Source of the DNA: Acholeplasmatales bacterium DTU056
GTDB taxonomy: Bacteria > Bacillota_I > Bacilli_A > ML615J-28 > CAG-698
NCBI GenBank assembly: GCA_001512985.1
Contig: LFRX01000041.1
Span: forward strand, 66,125 to 79,719
Length of the DNA stretch: 13,595 bases
Direction of reading: 5' to 3'
The notes under the pieces are model-generated. The model did no database searches. It was not told the origin of the DNA and saw nothing but the letters and a program-made list of their open reading frames with translations. This document shows positions 1 through 6,399 of this stretch, one piece after another (position 1 is the first letter of the stretch; each line of letters begins with the position of its first letter). Position numbers and translations under genes: made by a program.

Positions 1-86
1 GCAAAAATATAATGTCCCCATTCATGTACTAAAATAATCGTTCCTAAGACTAACAAAAATGCTAAAATACCAATAATAATATCCAC
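1..86 (-). CDS. rseP: RseP/site-2 protease family zinc metalloprotease (N-terminal fragment, cut by window edge)
   Basis: Only the first 28 codons are present; the gene continues past position 1. The GTG start (84-86) is preceded by a GAGGTGA ribosome binding site at 91-97. The peptide opens with a hydrophobic segment and then reads LVHEWGHYIF. HEWGH is the zinc-binding HExxH motif of intramembrane site-2 proteases, which sits in the first membrane helix. The family cleaves membrane-embedded substrates such as anti-sigma factors and remnant signal peptides at the cytoplasmic membrane. Its place directly after dxr matches the common order uppS-cdsA-dxr-rseP. The dxr TAG stop and this GTG share one base, so translation is probably coupled. 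The PDZ domain and the second catalytic motif are outside the window. Confidence 0.88.
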   Translation of the reverse strand, partial: MDIIIGILAFLLVLGTIILVHEWGHYIF

Positions 87-1240
87 TAAATCACCTCATA
101 TTTTTGATAAATTTTTTGTCTAACTTGCTTATCAATAGCAAGTATTTCTTCTAATGTAGGATTTAAAATATTAGATGTATTATTTACCGCATCAAAAACT
201 ATATCTTCTATTGCTAAAAATGATATTTTTCCTTTTCTAAACAATTCATTAGCTACTTCATTACTAGCATTATACACCACCGGCATAATGCCCCCAACCT
301 TTCCAACTTGATAGGCAAGTTTAAGTAATGGATAGCGATTAAAATCCATCGGTTTAAATGTTAAATTAAATGATTTACTAAAATCCATTGGTCGACTAAT
401 ATTGGTTGGATATCGGTCTGGATAACTTAATGCGTAAGCTATCGGAATTCTCATATCGGGGAATGATGCTTGCATAATTGTACTATGATCAACAAATTCA
501 ACCATCGAATGAACAATACTTTCTGGATGAAGGACCGTTTCGATTTGATCATAATTTACCCCGAACAAGAAATGTGCTTCGATTACTTCTAACCCTTTAT
601 TTGCCATGGTTGCAGAATCGATAGTGATTTTGGCTCCCATATTCCAGTTTGGATGTTGTAAAGCATCTTGTAAAGTCACATTTTTTAATTCTTCACGAGT
701 TAAATCTCTAAATGATCCTCCTGAAGAAGTTAAAATAATTCTTTTGATATTATTTTTATTTTCTCCATTTAATGCTTGGAAGATAGCACTGTGTTCACTA
801 TCAATTGGAATTAAATTTACTTGATATTCTTTTACAAGTTTAGTAATTATTGTTCCACCAACAACTAAAGTTTCTTTATTAGCAAGTAAAATATCTCGGC
901 GTTTTTTTATGGCTTCGATAGTTGGTATAAGTCCAACCATTCCAACTACAGCATTAATAACAACACCATTTTCGTTTGAATATGTTGCTACCTGTATTAA
1001 GCCATCATCACCATAACCAAAGTTAATATGAGGAAATTCCTTTTCTAATTCAAGTAAATCCTCTTTATTTTTTACCGAAGCAAACTCAACATTAAACTCA
1101 CGTAAGATTTGCTTTAAATAATCAATATTTTCTCCAACACTAACAGCTTTTAAATTGTATTTTTCCGGATACATCTTTAAGATGTCAATTACTTGTTTTC
1201 CAATTGAGCCACTAGCTCCTAGAAGAAAAATATTCTTCAT
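86..1240 (-). CDS. dxr: 1-deoxy-D-xylulose 5-phosphate reductoisomerase (DXR/IspC)
   Basis: Converts 1-deoxy-D-xylulose 5-phosphate to 2-C-methyl-D-erythritol 4-phosphate with NADPH, the committed step of the MEP isoprenoid pathway, in the cytosol. The 384 residues are a normal full length. The N-terminal nucleotide-binding motif GASGSIG is at residues 8-14. NKET is at 121-124. The divalent-metal ligands are in DSEHSAIFQ (D147, E149) and NKGLE (E218). The substrate-binding segment NWNMG is at 198-202, and HPESIVHSMVEF and MRIPIAYALSYP follow. The start is ATG at 1238-1240, with only a weak ribosome binding site (GTGAT) upstream. It follows cdsA after 15 bases and overlaps rseP by one base, so it is an internal operon gene. 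Together with uppS it supplies and uses isoprenoid units for the cell-wall lipid carrier. Confidence 0.97.
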   Translation of the reverse strand: MKNIFLLGASGSIGKQVIDILKMYPEKYNLKAVSVGENIDYLKQILREFNVEFASVKNKEDLLELEKEFPHINFGYGDDGLIQVATYSNENGVVINAVVGMVGLIPTIEAIKKRRDILLANKETLVVGGTIITKLVKEYQVNLIPIDSEHSAIFQALNGENKNNIKRIILTSSGGSFRDLTREELKNVTLQDALQHPNWNMGAKITIDSATMANKGLEVIEAHFLFGVNYDQIETVLHPESIVHSMVEFVDHSTIMQASFPDMRIPIAYALSYPDRYPTNISRPMDFSKSFNLTFKPMDFNRYPLLKLAYQVGKVGGIMPVVYNASNEVANELFRKGKISFLAIEDIVFDAVNNTSNILNPTLEEILAIDKQVRQKIYQKYEVI

Positions 1241-1255
1241 ATTATCACATCACTA

Positions 1256-2149
1256 CTATAGCAAAATTATTTTAACAATAAGAATTATGCAATAGAAAAA
1301 TCCCCCAGCAAACAATAAACTATCAAAGCGGTCTAAAACCCCACCATGTCCAGGAAAGATTTTTCCAAAGTCTTTTATTTCATATGTTCGTTTTAATTTC
1401 GAAGCTACTAAATCTCCTAATTGAACCATAAATGAAATAATCATAGATATTAGTAAAATAATTATCGCGGCTACTATAAACGAAACTAAGGAATTTGTCA
1501 CAACAATTTTTGTTAAAAAGGCAAAAGCAGTACCAAAGATAGTACCAAATACTAATCCAGCAATTCCTCCCTCAACACTTTTCTTTGGACTGATTGCTGG
1601 AGCTAGTTTTCTTTTACCAAATTTACTTCCGAAAAAGTACGCAAAAATATCAGTTGCGACAGTAATTAGATATAAATATGCAAATAATCGTAATCCATCT
1701 AAATTAACATTGACACTAGTTGGTAAATAGGAACTAACTAAGTTAGTTTGATTTAAATATCGAATACTCATTACATATCCAATTAAGATACCACAATATA
1801 ACACAGTCATTATCATTTGTAGCATATTTTCTGCGCTTGAGTCTTTAATAAAAATAGTAAGTCCCATTGAAAAAATAATAAAAGTAAGGATAGCAAAAAT
1901 AAGCCATAAATAGTTTACTCCTTGAACATTTACTAAATATATCAAAACCGTAATTAATCCACAAAAAAATGGCACGATATATTGCAATTGTTTTAATTTT
2001 GGATATTTAGTATAAAACATATGCATCATTTCATATCCAGCAACAATGCTTAGAAAAGTTCCTAAAATTAAAAAGGGAATATTACCAAAATAAATAGTTG
2101 GAACAATTACTATTCCCATCACAATCGCAGTTAAAATACGTGTTTTCAT
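1256..2149 (-). CDS. cdsA: Phosphatidate cytidylyltransferase (CDP-diglyceride synthase)
   Basis: Makes CDP-diacylglycerol from phosphatidic acid and CTP, the branch-point precursor of bacterial phospholipids, in the cytoplasmic membrane. The 297-residue protein is strongly hydrophobic with about eight likely membrane segments. Near the C-terminus it carries the family signature: SKLKR at 250-254, KDFGKIFPGHGG, then DRFDS at about 274-278, including the conserved acidic and histidine residues. The ATG start is two bases after the uppS stop. A GGAG at 2160-2163, inside the end of uppS, serves as the ribosome binding site. The uppS-cdsA-dxr order is typical of Firmicutes. Nothing in the sequence looks damaged. 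Confidence 0.96.
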   Translation of the reverse strand: MKTRILTAIVMGIVIVPTIYFGNIPFLILGTFLSIVAGYEMMHMFYTKYPKLKQLQYIVPFFCGLITVLIYLVNVQGVNYLWLIFAILTFIIFSMGLTIFIKDSSAENMLQMIMTVLYCGILIGYVMSIRYLNQTNLVSSYLPTSVNVNLDGLRLFAYLYLITVATDIFAYFFGSKFGKRKLAPAISPKKSVEGGIAGLVFGTIFGTAFAFLTKIVVTNSLVSFIVAAIIILLISMIISFMVQLGDLVASKLKRTYEIKDFGKIFPGHGGVLDRFDSLLFAGGFFYCIILIVKIILL

Positions 2150-2151
2150 AA

Positions 2152-2868
2152 TTATATCGCTCCAAATCTTCGATTTCGTTTTGAATATTCTTTAATTGCT
2201 TTATCAAAATGACGGGTACTAAAATCAGGCCATAAAGTTTTTGTAAAATATAATTCACTATACGCAATTTGCCATAATAAAAAATTACTAATTCGTAATT
2301 CACCGCTTGTGCGGATTAACAAATCAACACTTGGAATATCTTTTGTAAATAAGTATTGTTCAAAAATTTGCGGTGTTAAACCTTCAATTTGTAATTTTTT
2401 ATTAATTATATCTTGATAAATATTTTTTGTTGCTTCAACAATTTCTAATTGAGAACCATAATTAAAAGCAATAATAAAGGTTAAACCCGTCTTATCTTTT
2501 GTTACCTCTTCAACATATTCAATCTTATCAACTAATTCCTGCGGTAGATCATTACGACTACCAATAACTTTAATTTTAATATTTTCATTGCGAAATCGCT
2601 GTTCAAATTCATTAAAAAATTCAATCGGAAGTTTCATTAAATAATCGACTTCTTCTTTGGGTCGATTCCAGTTCTCTGTACTAAAAGCAAAAACTGTTAA
2701 ATATTTGATTTTTAATTTATTAGCATATAAAACTATTTTTAATAAATTTTGAGCGCCTTTTTTATGCCCCATACTTCTTGATAATCCATATCTTTTAGCC
2801 CAACGTCCATTTCCGTCCATAATAATTGCAACATGCGTTGGGATATTTAATTTTGAATCTTGCTCCAT
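2152..2868 (-). CDS. uppS: Undecaprenyl diphosphate synthase (cis-prenyltransferase)
   Basis: Condenses isopentenyl diphosphate onto farnesyl diphosphate to give C55 undecaprenyl diphosphate, the lipid carrier for peptidoglycan and other wall polymers. The cis-prenyltransferase signatures are all present: HVAIIMDGNGRWAKR near the N-terminus with the catalytic aspartate, TVFAFSTENWNRP, GLTFIIAFNYGS, and the C-terminal DLLIRTSGELRISNFLLWQ followed by ELYF and WPDF. I chose ATG 2866-2868 (238 residues) over the upstream ATG 2872-2874. The GAGGT ribosome binding site at 2876-2880 lies 7 bases before the former but only 1 before the latter. It is the first gene after the frr terminator and heads uppS-cdsA-dxr-rseP, probably from its own promoter. 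Confidence 0.96.
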   Translation of the reverse strand: MEQDSKLNIPTHVAIIMDGNGRWAKRYGLSRSMGHKKGAQNLLKIVLYANKLKIKYLTVFAFSTENWNRPKEEVDYLMKLPIEFFNEFEQRFRNENIKIKVIGSRNDLPQELVDKIEYVEEVTKDKTGLTFIIAFNYGSQLEIVEATKNIYQDIINKKLQIEGLTPQIFEQYLFTKDIPSVDLLIRTSGELRISNFLLWQIAYSELYFTKTLWPDFSTRHFDKAIKEYSKRNRRFGAI

Positions 2869-2888
2869 AGGCATTACCTCATCTAATT

Positions 2889-2894
2889 ATTATA
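2889..2894 (-). promoter_or_regulatory. Probable -10 element of a promoter for uppS-cdsA-dxr-rseP
   Basis: A perfect TATAAT on the minus strand lies 20 bases before the preferred uppS start and downstream of the frr terminator. No good -35 hexamer is seen; the best at a 17-base spacing is TAGATT. If used, transcription would start near 2882 and give a leader of only about 13 bases, starting just before the ribosome binding site. It could be a chance match in AT-rich DNA. Its position between a terminator and an operon head favours a real promoter. Confidence 0.45.
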
Positions 2895-2935
2895 CTACAA
2901 TTTAATTATTTAATCTAGTTTATTAGTGATTTTTT

Positions 2936-2996
2936 AAAAAAATACTCCTAAAGTGGAATTGGAGTTTTTTTATTCACAATCCCACTTTAGGAGTAT
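2936..2996 (-). terminator. Rho-independent terminator after frr, with a perfect 15-bp stem
   Basis: ATACTCCTAAAGTGG (2942-2956) is exactly complementary to CCACTTTAGGAGTAT (2982-2996), with a 25-base spacer between. On the minus strand the hairpin is followed by a run of seven T (2942-2936). It lies 9 bases after the frr stop and closes the rpsB-tsf-pyrH-frr unit. The spacer holds a second GGAGT (2961-2965) that can pair with ACTCC at 2944-2948 as a shorter alternative. On the plus strand this shorter hairpin is also followed by T7, so the site may terminate in both directions. Confidence 0.85.
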
Positions 2997-3005
2997 CCTT
3001 TGTTA

Positions 3006-3563
3006 TTAGATTGTCATAATTGCATCTTCTTTTTCTTTAGTCAATTCATCAATAAGAGCAATATATTTATCAGTTAATTTTTGGGTATTTTCAGTTTCAC
3101 GTTTTAATTCGTCTTCACTTAAAAGACCATCTTTTTCTAATTTTTTCAAATTGTCATTAATTTCGCGTCTAATATTTCGAATAGCAACTTTGGCATTTTC
3201 AGACATATTTTTAACTTCTTTTACTAATTCACGCCGGCGTTGTTCAGTTAATGGTGGAAAATTAAGACGAATTACTGTTCCATCATTAATTGGAGTAAGA
3301 TTTAAATTGGCAGTCAAAATTGCTTTTTCGATATCGTTAATAATAGATTTATCAAATGGTTTAATAAGTAATTGTTGGGCTTCTGGAACAGAAATTGAAG
3401 CGATTTGATTAAGGGGAGTTGGTACTCCGTAATAGACAACAGTTACGTTATTTAGAATAGCTGGATTAGCACGACCTGTACGAACTAAAGCGAATTCTTT
3501 TTTTAAGACCTCAACAGCCTTTTCCATTTTTTGTTCACCTTGATTTAAAATAGTTTTTGGCAT
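3006..3563 (-). CDS. frr: Ribosome recycling factor (RRF)
   Basis: Splits the post-termination ribosome together with EF-G after release of the peptide. From ATG 3561-3563 the protein is 185 residues, the canonical RRF length. Hallmark segments include FALVRTGRANPAIL, YYGVPTPLNQ, ISVPEAQ, IKPFDKS, LNLTPINDGTVIRLNFPPLTEQRR, and the C-terminal helix LTDKYIALIDELTKEKE. A GTG nine bases upstream (3570-3572) could extend the protein by three residues. It lies against the AGGAG ribosome binding site (3572-3576), which is well spaced (8 bases) for the ATG. The gene follows pyrH after 19 bases and is the last of the rpsB-tsf-pyrH-frr unit. Confidence 0.97.
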   Translation of the reverse strand: MPKTILNQGEQKMEKAVEVLKKEFALVRTGRANPAILNNVTVVYYGVPTPLNQIASISVPEAQQLLIKPFDKSIINDIEKAILTANLNLTPINDGTVIRLNFPPLTEQRRRELVKEVKNMSENAKVAIRNIRREINDNLKKLEKDGLLSEDELKRETENTQKLTDKYIALIDELTKEKEDAIMTI

Positions 3564-3582
3564 AAATCCCACTCCTACTCTC

Positions 3583-4302
3583 TTATATTTTATTGGTAAT
3601 TAATGTTCCAATTGAAAAATCATTAACTGCTCGGGCAATGTTTCCTGGAACATTCATATCAAAGACTAAAATATCAATATTATTTTCACTGCAAAGAGTT
3701 GCAGCAGTCATATCCATGACATTTAAATGATCATTTAAAATTTGGGCATGAGTTAATTTTTCATAACGAACTGCATTTTTATCGATATTTGGATCATCAC
3801 TATAGACTCCGTCAACTCCATTTTTAGCCATTAAAATTAAATCGGCCCCAAGTTCAGCTCCACGTAAAGCAGCGGTAGAATCTGTTGAGAAAAACGGAAT
3901 TCCATTTCCGCCTCCAAAAATAACTATTCGTCCTTTTTCTAAATGGCTAATGGCTTTTCTACGAATGTAAGGTTCTGCTACTGCTGGAATTTGAATAGAG
4001 GTCATTGCTCGCGTTTCAAGGCCTAATGCTTCTAAAGCATTTTGTAATGCTAATGCATTTAAGATAGTTGCCAACATTCCCATATAATCGGCACTGGACC
4101 GATCCATACCAATTAATTCGGCATCACGACCACGCCAAATATTACCGGCTCCTACCACAATTGATAATTCGATATCGCCTTGACGATACAACTTTTCAAT
4201 TTCTTGAGCAATTTCCTTTACTTTTAAGGGGTCAATCCCCACCTTTAACTTTCCAGCTAAAGATTCACCACTTAATTTTAAAATAATTCTTCTTTTTTTC
4301 AT
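3583..4302 (-). CDS. pyrH: Uridylate kinase (UMP kinase)
   Basis: Phosphorylates UMP to UDP with ATP in pyrimidine nucleotide synthesis; the bacterial enzyme is a cytosolic hexamer of the amino-acid-kinase fold. Motifs are KLSGESLAG at the N-terminus, VVGAGNIWRGRD, DYMGMLATILNALALQ, FGGGNGIPFFSTDSTAALRGAE and NGVDGVYSDDP. From ATG 4300-4302 it has 239 residues, normal for the family. An in-frame TTG two codons upstream touches the AGGAGA ribosome binding site (4309-4314) and is rejected; the ATG has a 6-base spacing. A terminator hairpin separates it from tsf with little room for a promoter, so its transcription probably depends on readthrough or on a promoter inside tsf. Confidence 0.97.
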   Translation of the reverse strand: MKKRRIILKLSGESLAGKLKVGIDPLKVKEIAQEIEKLYRQGDIELSIVVGAGNIWRGRDAELIGMDRSSADYMGMLATILNALALQNALEALGLETRAMTSIQIPAVAEPYIRRKAISHLEKGRIVIFGGGNGIPFFSTDSTAALRGAELGADLILMAKNGVDGVYSDDPNIDKNAVRYEKLTHAQILNDHLNVMDMTAATLCSENNIDILVFDMNVPGNIARAVNDFSIGTLITNKI

Positions 4303-4325
4303 AAGCAATCTCCTATTATTTTTTT

Positions 4326-4354
4326 AAATAAAAGGCGCAAAGAGATTTGCGCCT
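4326..4354 (-). terminator. Intercistronic rho-independent terminator/attenuator between tsf and pyrH
   Basis: AGGCGCAAA (4333-4341) and TTTGCGCCT (4346-4354) form a perfect 9-bp GC-rich stem with a 4-base loop. On the minus strand TTTTATTTA follows. It begins 6 bases after the tsf stop. Because pyrH and frr lie directly downstream, it probably works as a partial terminator that lowers pyrH-frr output relative to rpsB-tsf. Confidence 0.82.
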
Positions 4355-4360
4355 GGGATC

Positions 4361-5236
4361 TTACTTGTTTAATTGAGCGGCTACTTCAGCAGCAAAATCT
4401 TCTTGTTTTTTCTCTATTCCTTCACCGACTTCTAAACGAACGAAAGTTACAACTTCGCCATTGTTTTCTTTAACATATTGTCCAACAGTTTTGTCAGGCT
4501 CTTTAACAAATGCTTGATCCACTAAGCAAATATCTGTCAAGAATTTTTTAATTCGTCCAGCAACAATTTTTTCAGCAATATTCGCTGGTCGACCTTCATT
4601 AATAACTTCTTGAGTCAAGATTTCTTTTTCTTTTTTAATTTCTTCTGGATCAACATCTTCTTGTTTAACATAACGTGGGTTCATTGCTGCTACATGCATT
4701 GCCACGTCTTTTGCAACTTCGTCGTTAGCGCCTTCAAGAATAGTAACAGTCACGATTTTGCCGTTCATATGTGAGTATGCCCCAAATACTTGGGTATCAG
4801 TTTTTTCTAAACGAGTCACACGTCGTAATTGAATTTTTTCGCCGATTGTAGCAGTTGCCTCAGCAATCATATGTTCAATTGTTTCACCATTGGCATTTTT
4901 TGCTACTAAGGCTTCTTCTGTATTGTTAACATTATTTTCTAATAATATTTCACCAATTGTATTAACTAAATTAATAAACATTTCATTTCGCGCTACGAAA
5001 TCTGTTTCGCTATTAACTTCATAAACAATAACGTTATTTCCTTTGACTACAAAATTGCACGTTCCTTCAGCTGCAATTCTTCCAACTTTTTTAGCAGCTT
5101 TAGCAATTCCATGTTCACGTAAATATGTTACTGCCGCTTCTAAATCTCCATTAGTTTCGATTAGAGCTTTTTTGCAATCCATCATTCCAGCTCCGGTCAT
5201 TTCCCGTAGTTGTTTAACTAACGATGCATTAATCAT
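4361..5236 (-). CDS. tsf: Translation elongation factor Ts
   Basis: Nucleotide exchange factor that regenerates EF-Tu-GTP during translation elongation. The 291 residues start with a UBA-like domain (LVKQLREMTGAGMMDCKKALIE, first EF-Ts signature). This leads into the core with TDFVARN (second signature; the TDFV segment contacts EF-Tu), followed by two subdomains up to EKKQEDFAAEVAAQL. The ATG start has a strong AGGAGGA ribosome binding site (5244-5250) at 7 bases. It is co-transcribed with rpsB, 41 bases downstream of it, the usual bacterial pairing. It ends just before the intercistronic terminator. Confidence 0.98.
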   Translation of the reverse strand: MINASLVKQLREMTGAGMMDCKKALIETNGDLEAAVTYLREHGIAKAAKKVGRIAAEGTCNFVVKGNNVIVYEVNSETDFVARNEMFINLVNTIGEILLENNVNNTEEALVAKNANGETIEHMIAEATATIGEKIQLRRVTRLEKTDTQVFGAYSHMNGKIVTVTILEGANDEVAKDVAMHVAAMNPRYVKQEDVDPEEIKKEKEILTQEVINEGRPANIAEKIVAGRIKKFLTDICLVDQAFVKEPDKTVGQYVKENNGEVVTFVRLEVGEGIEKKQEDFAAEVAAQLNK

Positions 5237-5259
5237 TTTAATATCCTCCTTTTTATAAC

Positions 5260-5277
5260 TAAGTGAAAACTCACTTA
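5260..5277 (-). other. Small stem-loop in the rpsB-tsf spacer
   Basis: TAAGTGA and TCACTTA pair perfectly over 7 bp around a GTTT loop (minus strand), immediately after the rpsB stop codon. The first three bases of the stem form a second in-frame TAA, giving tandem stops. No T-tract follows, so it is not an intrinsic terminator. It may be an mRNA processing or stability element, or chance. Confidence 0.45.
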
Positions 5278-6213
5278 TTATTCAGCAACTTCTTCAACTG
5301 CAACTTCTACAGTTTCAGTTGTTTCACTTTCAGAATTTACTTCTTCAACATCATTCGCCTCTTCCGCAACACCCTCTGCAGTACTATTTTCAGTTTCTTT
5401 TTTCTCAGTTTTTACTTTTTTTGTTTTTTTAGCTTTTTTATCTGTTTTAGTTTTTTTAGCAGAATGTTGTGGTTGAGATTGTTGTGGACGCTCTTCAGCT
5501 GGTTCATCACCATAAACTATTTCAATTGGTGTACCACCTTGTCCTTCTACAACCGCATTAGCCATTGTTCCAACAATTAATTTAACTGCACGGATGGCAT
5601 CATCATTAGCTGGAATAATATAATCAACTAAGTCTGGATCGCAATTAGTATCAACTATTCCAAAGACTGGAATTCCTAATTTTCGGGCTTCGCGGACAGC
5701 ATTATATTCACTCCGTGGATCAACCACGAATAATGCATCAGGTAAACTAGTCATGTTACGAATGCCGTTAAAGTATTTTTCTAAGCGAGCTCTTTCTTTA
5801 TTTAATTTAATTACTTCTTTTTTTGGTAATACTTCAAAAACTCCGTCTTCTTCCATTTTTTCAATTTCAAATAAACGACTAATACTTTTACGAATCGTTT
5901 TGAAGTTTGTTAGAGTACCACCTAACCAACGTTGGTCGACATAAAATTGACCACAACGAGTTGCTTCTTCGCGAATAACTTCTTGAGATTGTTTACGAGT
6001 ACCAACAAATAATACTCGTCCACCTTCTTGAACGATCTCTTTCATCGCTTGATAAGCTTCATTTAATTTTTCTTCAGTTTTTTGTAAGTCAATGATATAA
6101 ATACCATTTCTTTCTCCGTAGATATACTCTTTCATTTTAGGATTCCATCGGCGAGTATTATGACCAAAATGGACCCCTGCTTCTAACAATTGTTTCATTG
6201 TAACAACAGACAT
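5278..6213 (-). CDS. rpsB: 30S ribosomal protein S2 with a long charged C-terminal tail
   Basis: Late-assembling 30S subunit protein. Residues 1 to about 235 are a complete S2 core: MKQLLEAGVHFGHNTRRWNPKM, YIYGERNGIYIIDLQKT, VLFVGTRKQ, RWLGGTLTNFKTI, LPDALFVVDPR, IPVFGIVDTNCDPDLVDYIIPANDDA. Residues about 236-311 are extra: a Gln/Pro-rich linker, a lysine-rich block (about 251-272), then a Glu/Val/Thr-rich acidic block (about 273-311). The usual bacterial S2 stops near residue 230-260. ATG 6211-6213 is chosen for its match to the S2 N-terminus. The GGAGG ribosome binding site (6225-6229) is at 11 bases. An out-of-frame ATG at 6221-6223 is too close to that site. Transcribed from the promoter at 6338-6366. 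Confidence 0.97.
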   Translation of the reverse strand: MSVVTMKQLLEAGVHFGHNTRRWNPKMKEYIYGERNGIYIIDLQKTEEKLNEAYQAMKEIVQEGGRVLFVGTRKQSQEVIREEATRCGQFYVDQRWLGGTLTNFKTIRKSISRLFEIEKMEEDGVFEVLPKKEVIKLNKERARLEKYFNGIRNMTSLPDALFVVDPRSEYNAVREARKLGIPVFGIVDTNCDPDLVDYIIPANDDAIRAVKLIVGTMANAVVEGQGGTPIEIVYGDEPAEERPQQSQPQHSAKKTKTDKKAKKTKKVKTEKKETENSTAEGVAEEANDVEEVNSESETTETVEVAVEEVAE

Positions 6214-6331
6214 AACTTTTCATTCCTCCATTTTTATTTTGTTATGGCCTCCACCGCCCTCAGCGAATACCGCCTCACATTAGAAAAATGTGCACGTGAC
6301 GACATCCTCCGGCAGTGTGTGTAATTTTGCC
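6214..6331 (-). promoter_or_regulatory. Structured 5' leader of rpsB, candidate autoregulatory RNA
   Basis: About 118 transcribed bases precede rpsB, and their core (6241-6316) is visibly richer in G and C than the flanks. On the minus strand ACTGCC (6311-6316) can pair with GGCGGT at 6269-6274 with one G-U pair. This encloses a 6-bp hairpin, CACATT/AATGTG (6276-6281 and 6287-6292). A second GGCGGT at 6253-6258 offers a competing partner. GGAGG occurs three times: 6306-6310, 6248-6252 and the true ribosome binding site at 6225-6229. rpsB leaders bind S2 for feedback control in gammaproteobacteria. That this one does is inferred from position only; I do not recognise it as a named RNA family. 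Confidence 0.6.
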
Positions 6332-6337
6332 CTTATA

Positions 6338-6366
6338 ATTATATCACTTTATTATATATTTTGCAA
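6338..6366 (-). promoter_or_regulatory. Strong sigma-A-type promoter of rpsB-tsf(-pyrH-frr)
   Basis: On the minus strand a -35 element TTGCAA (6361-6366, four of six consensus bases) and a perfect -10 TATAAT (6338-6343) are separated by exactly 17 bases. TGA directly before the -10 makes a TGnTATAAT extended -10. The predicted start of transcription is near 6331-6332, at the beginning of GGGC. This is the best promoter in the window, as expected for a ribosomal protein operon. Confidence 0.8.
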
Positions 6367-6399
6367 ATATTTTCTTACTTTATTTTCTAAAATATTCCA

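Noticed and set aside
606..824. Plus-strand open frames here and at 3151-3408, 4068-4286, 5043-5258, 5263-5580, 5753-5944, 6290-6481 and 12019-12243
   Set aside because: Each lies opposite a well-supported minus-strand gene or, for 6290-6481, the rpsB leader and promoter. None resembles a known protein or has a convincing start region; they are shadows in low-complexity AT-rich DNA.
2082..2303. Minus-strand open frame across the cdsA-uppS junction
   Set aside because: It is in another frame from both genes, and both genes carry intact family motifs across the same bases, so it is a frame shadow and not evidence of a frameshift.
6275..6295. Six-codon upstream open frame (GTG to TGA) in the rpsB leader with a GGAGG 10 bases before it
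   Set aside because: It is very short, uses a GTG start inside the predicted hairpin, and shows no codon pattern suggesting attenuation. It is likely chance within a structured leader.
6366..6396. Inverted repeat AATATTTT/AAAATATT between dut and the rpsB promoter, as a possible dut terminator
   Set aside because: The stem is entirely A and T with a 15-base loop and no proper T-tract, and one end overlaps the -35 element. Too weak to call a terminator.
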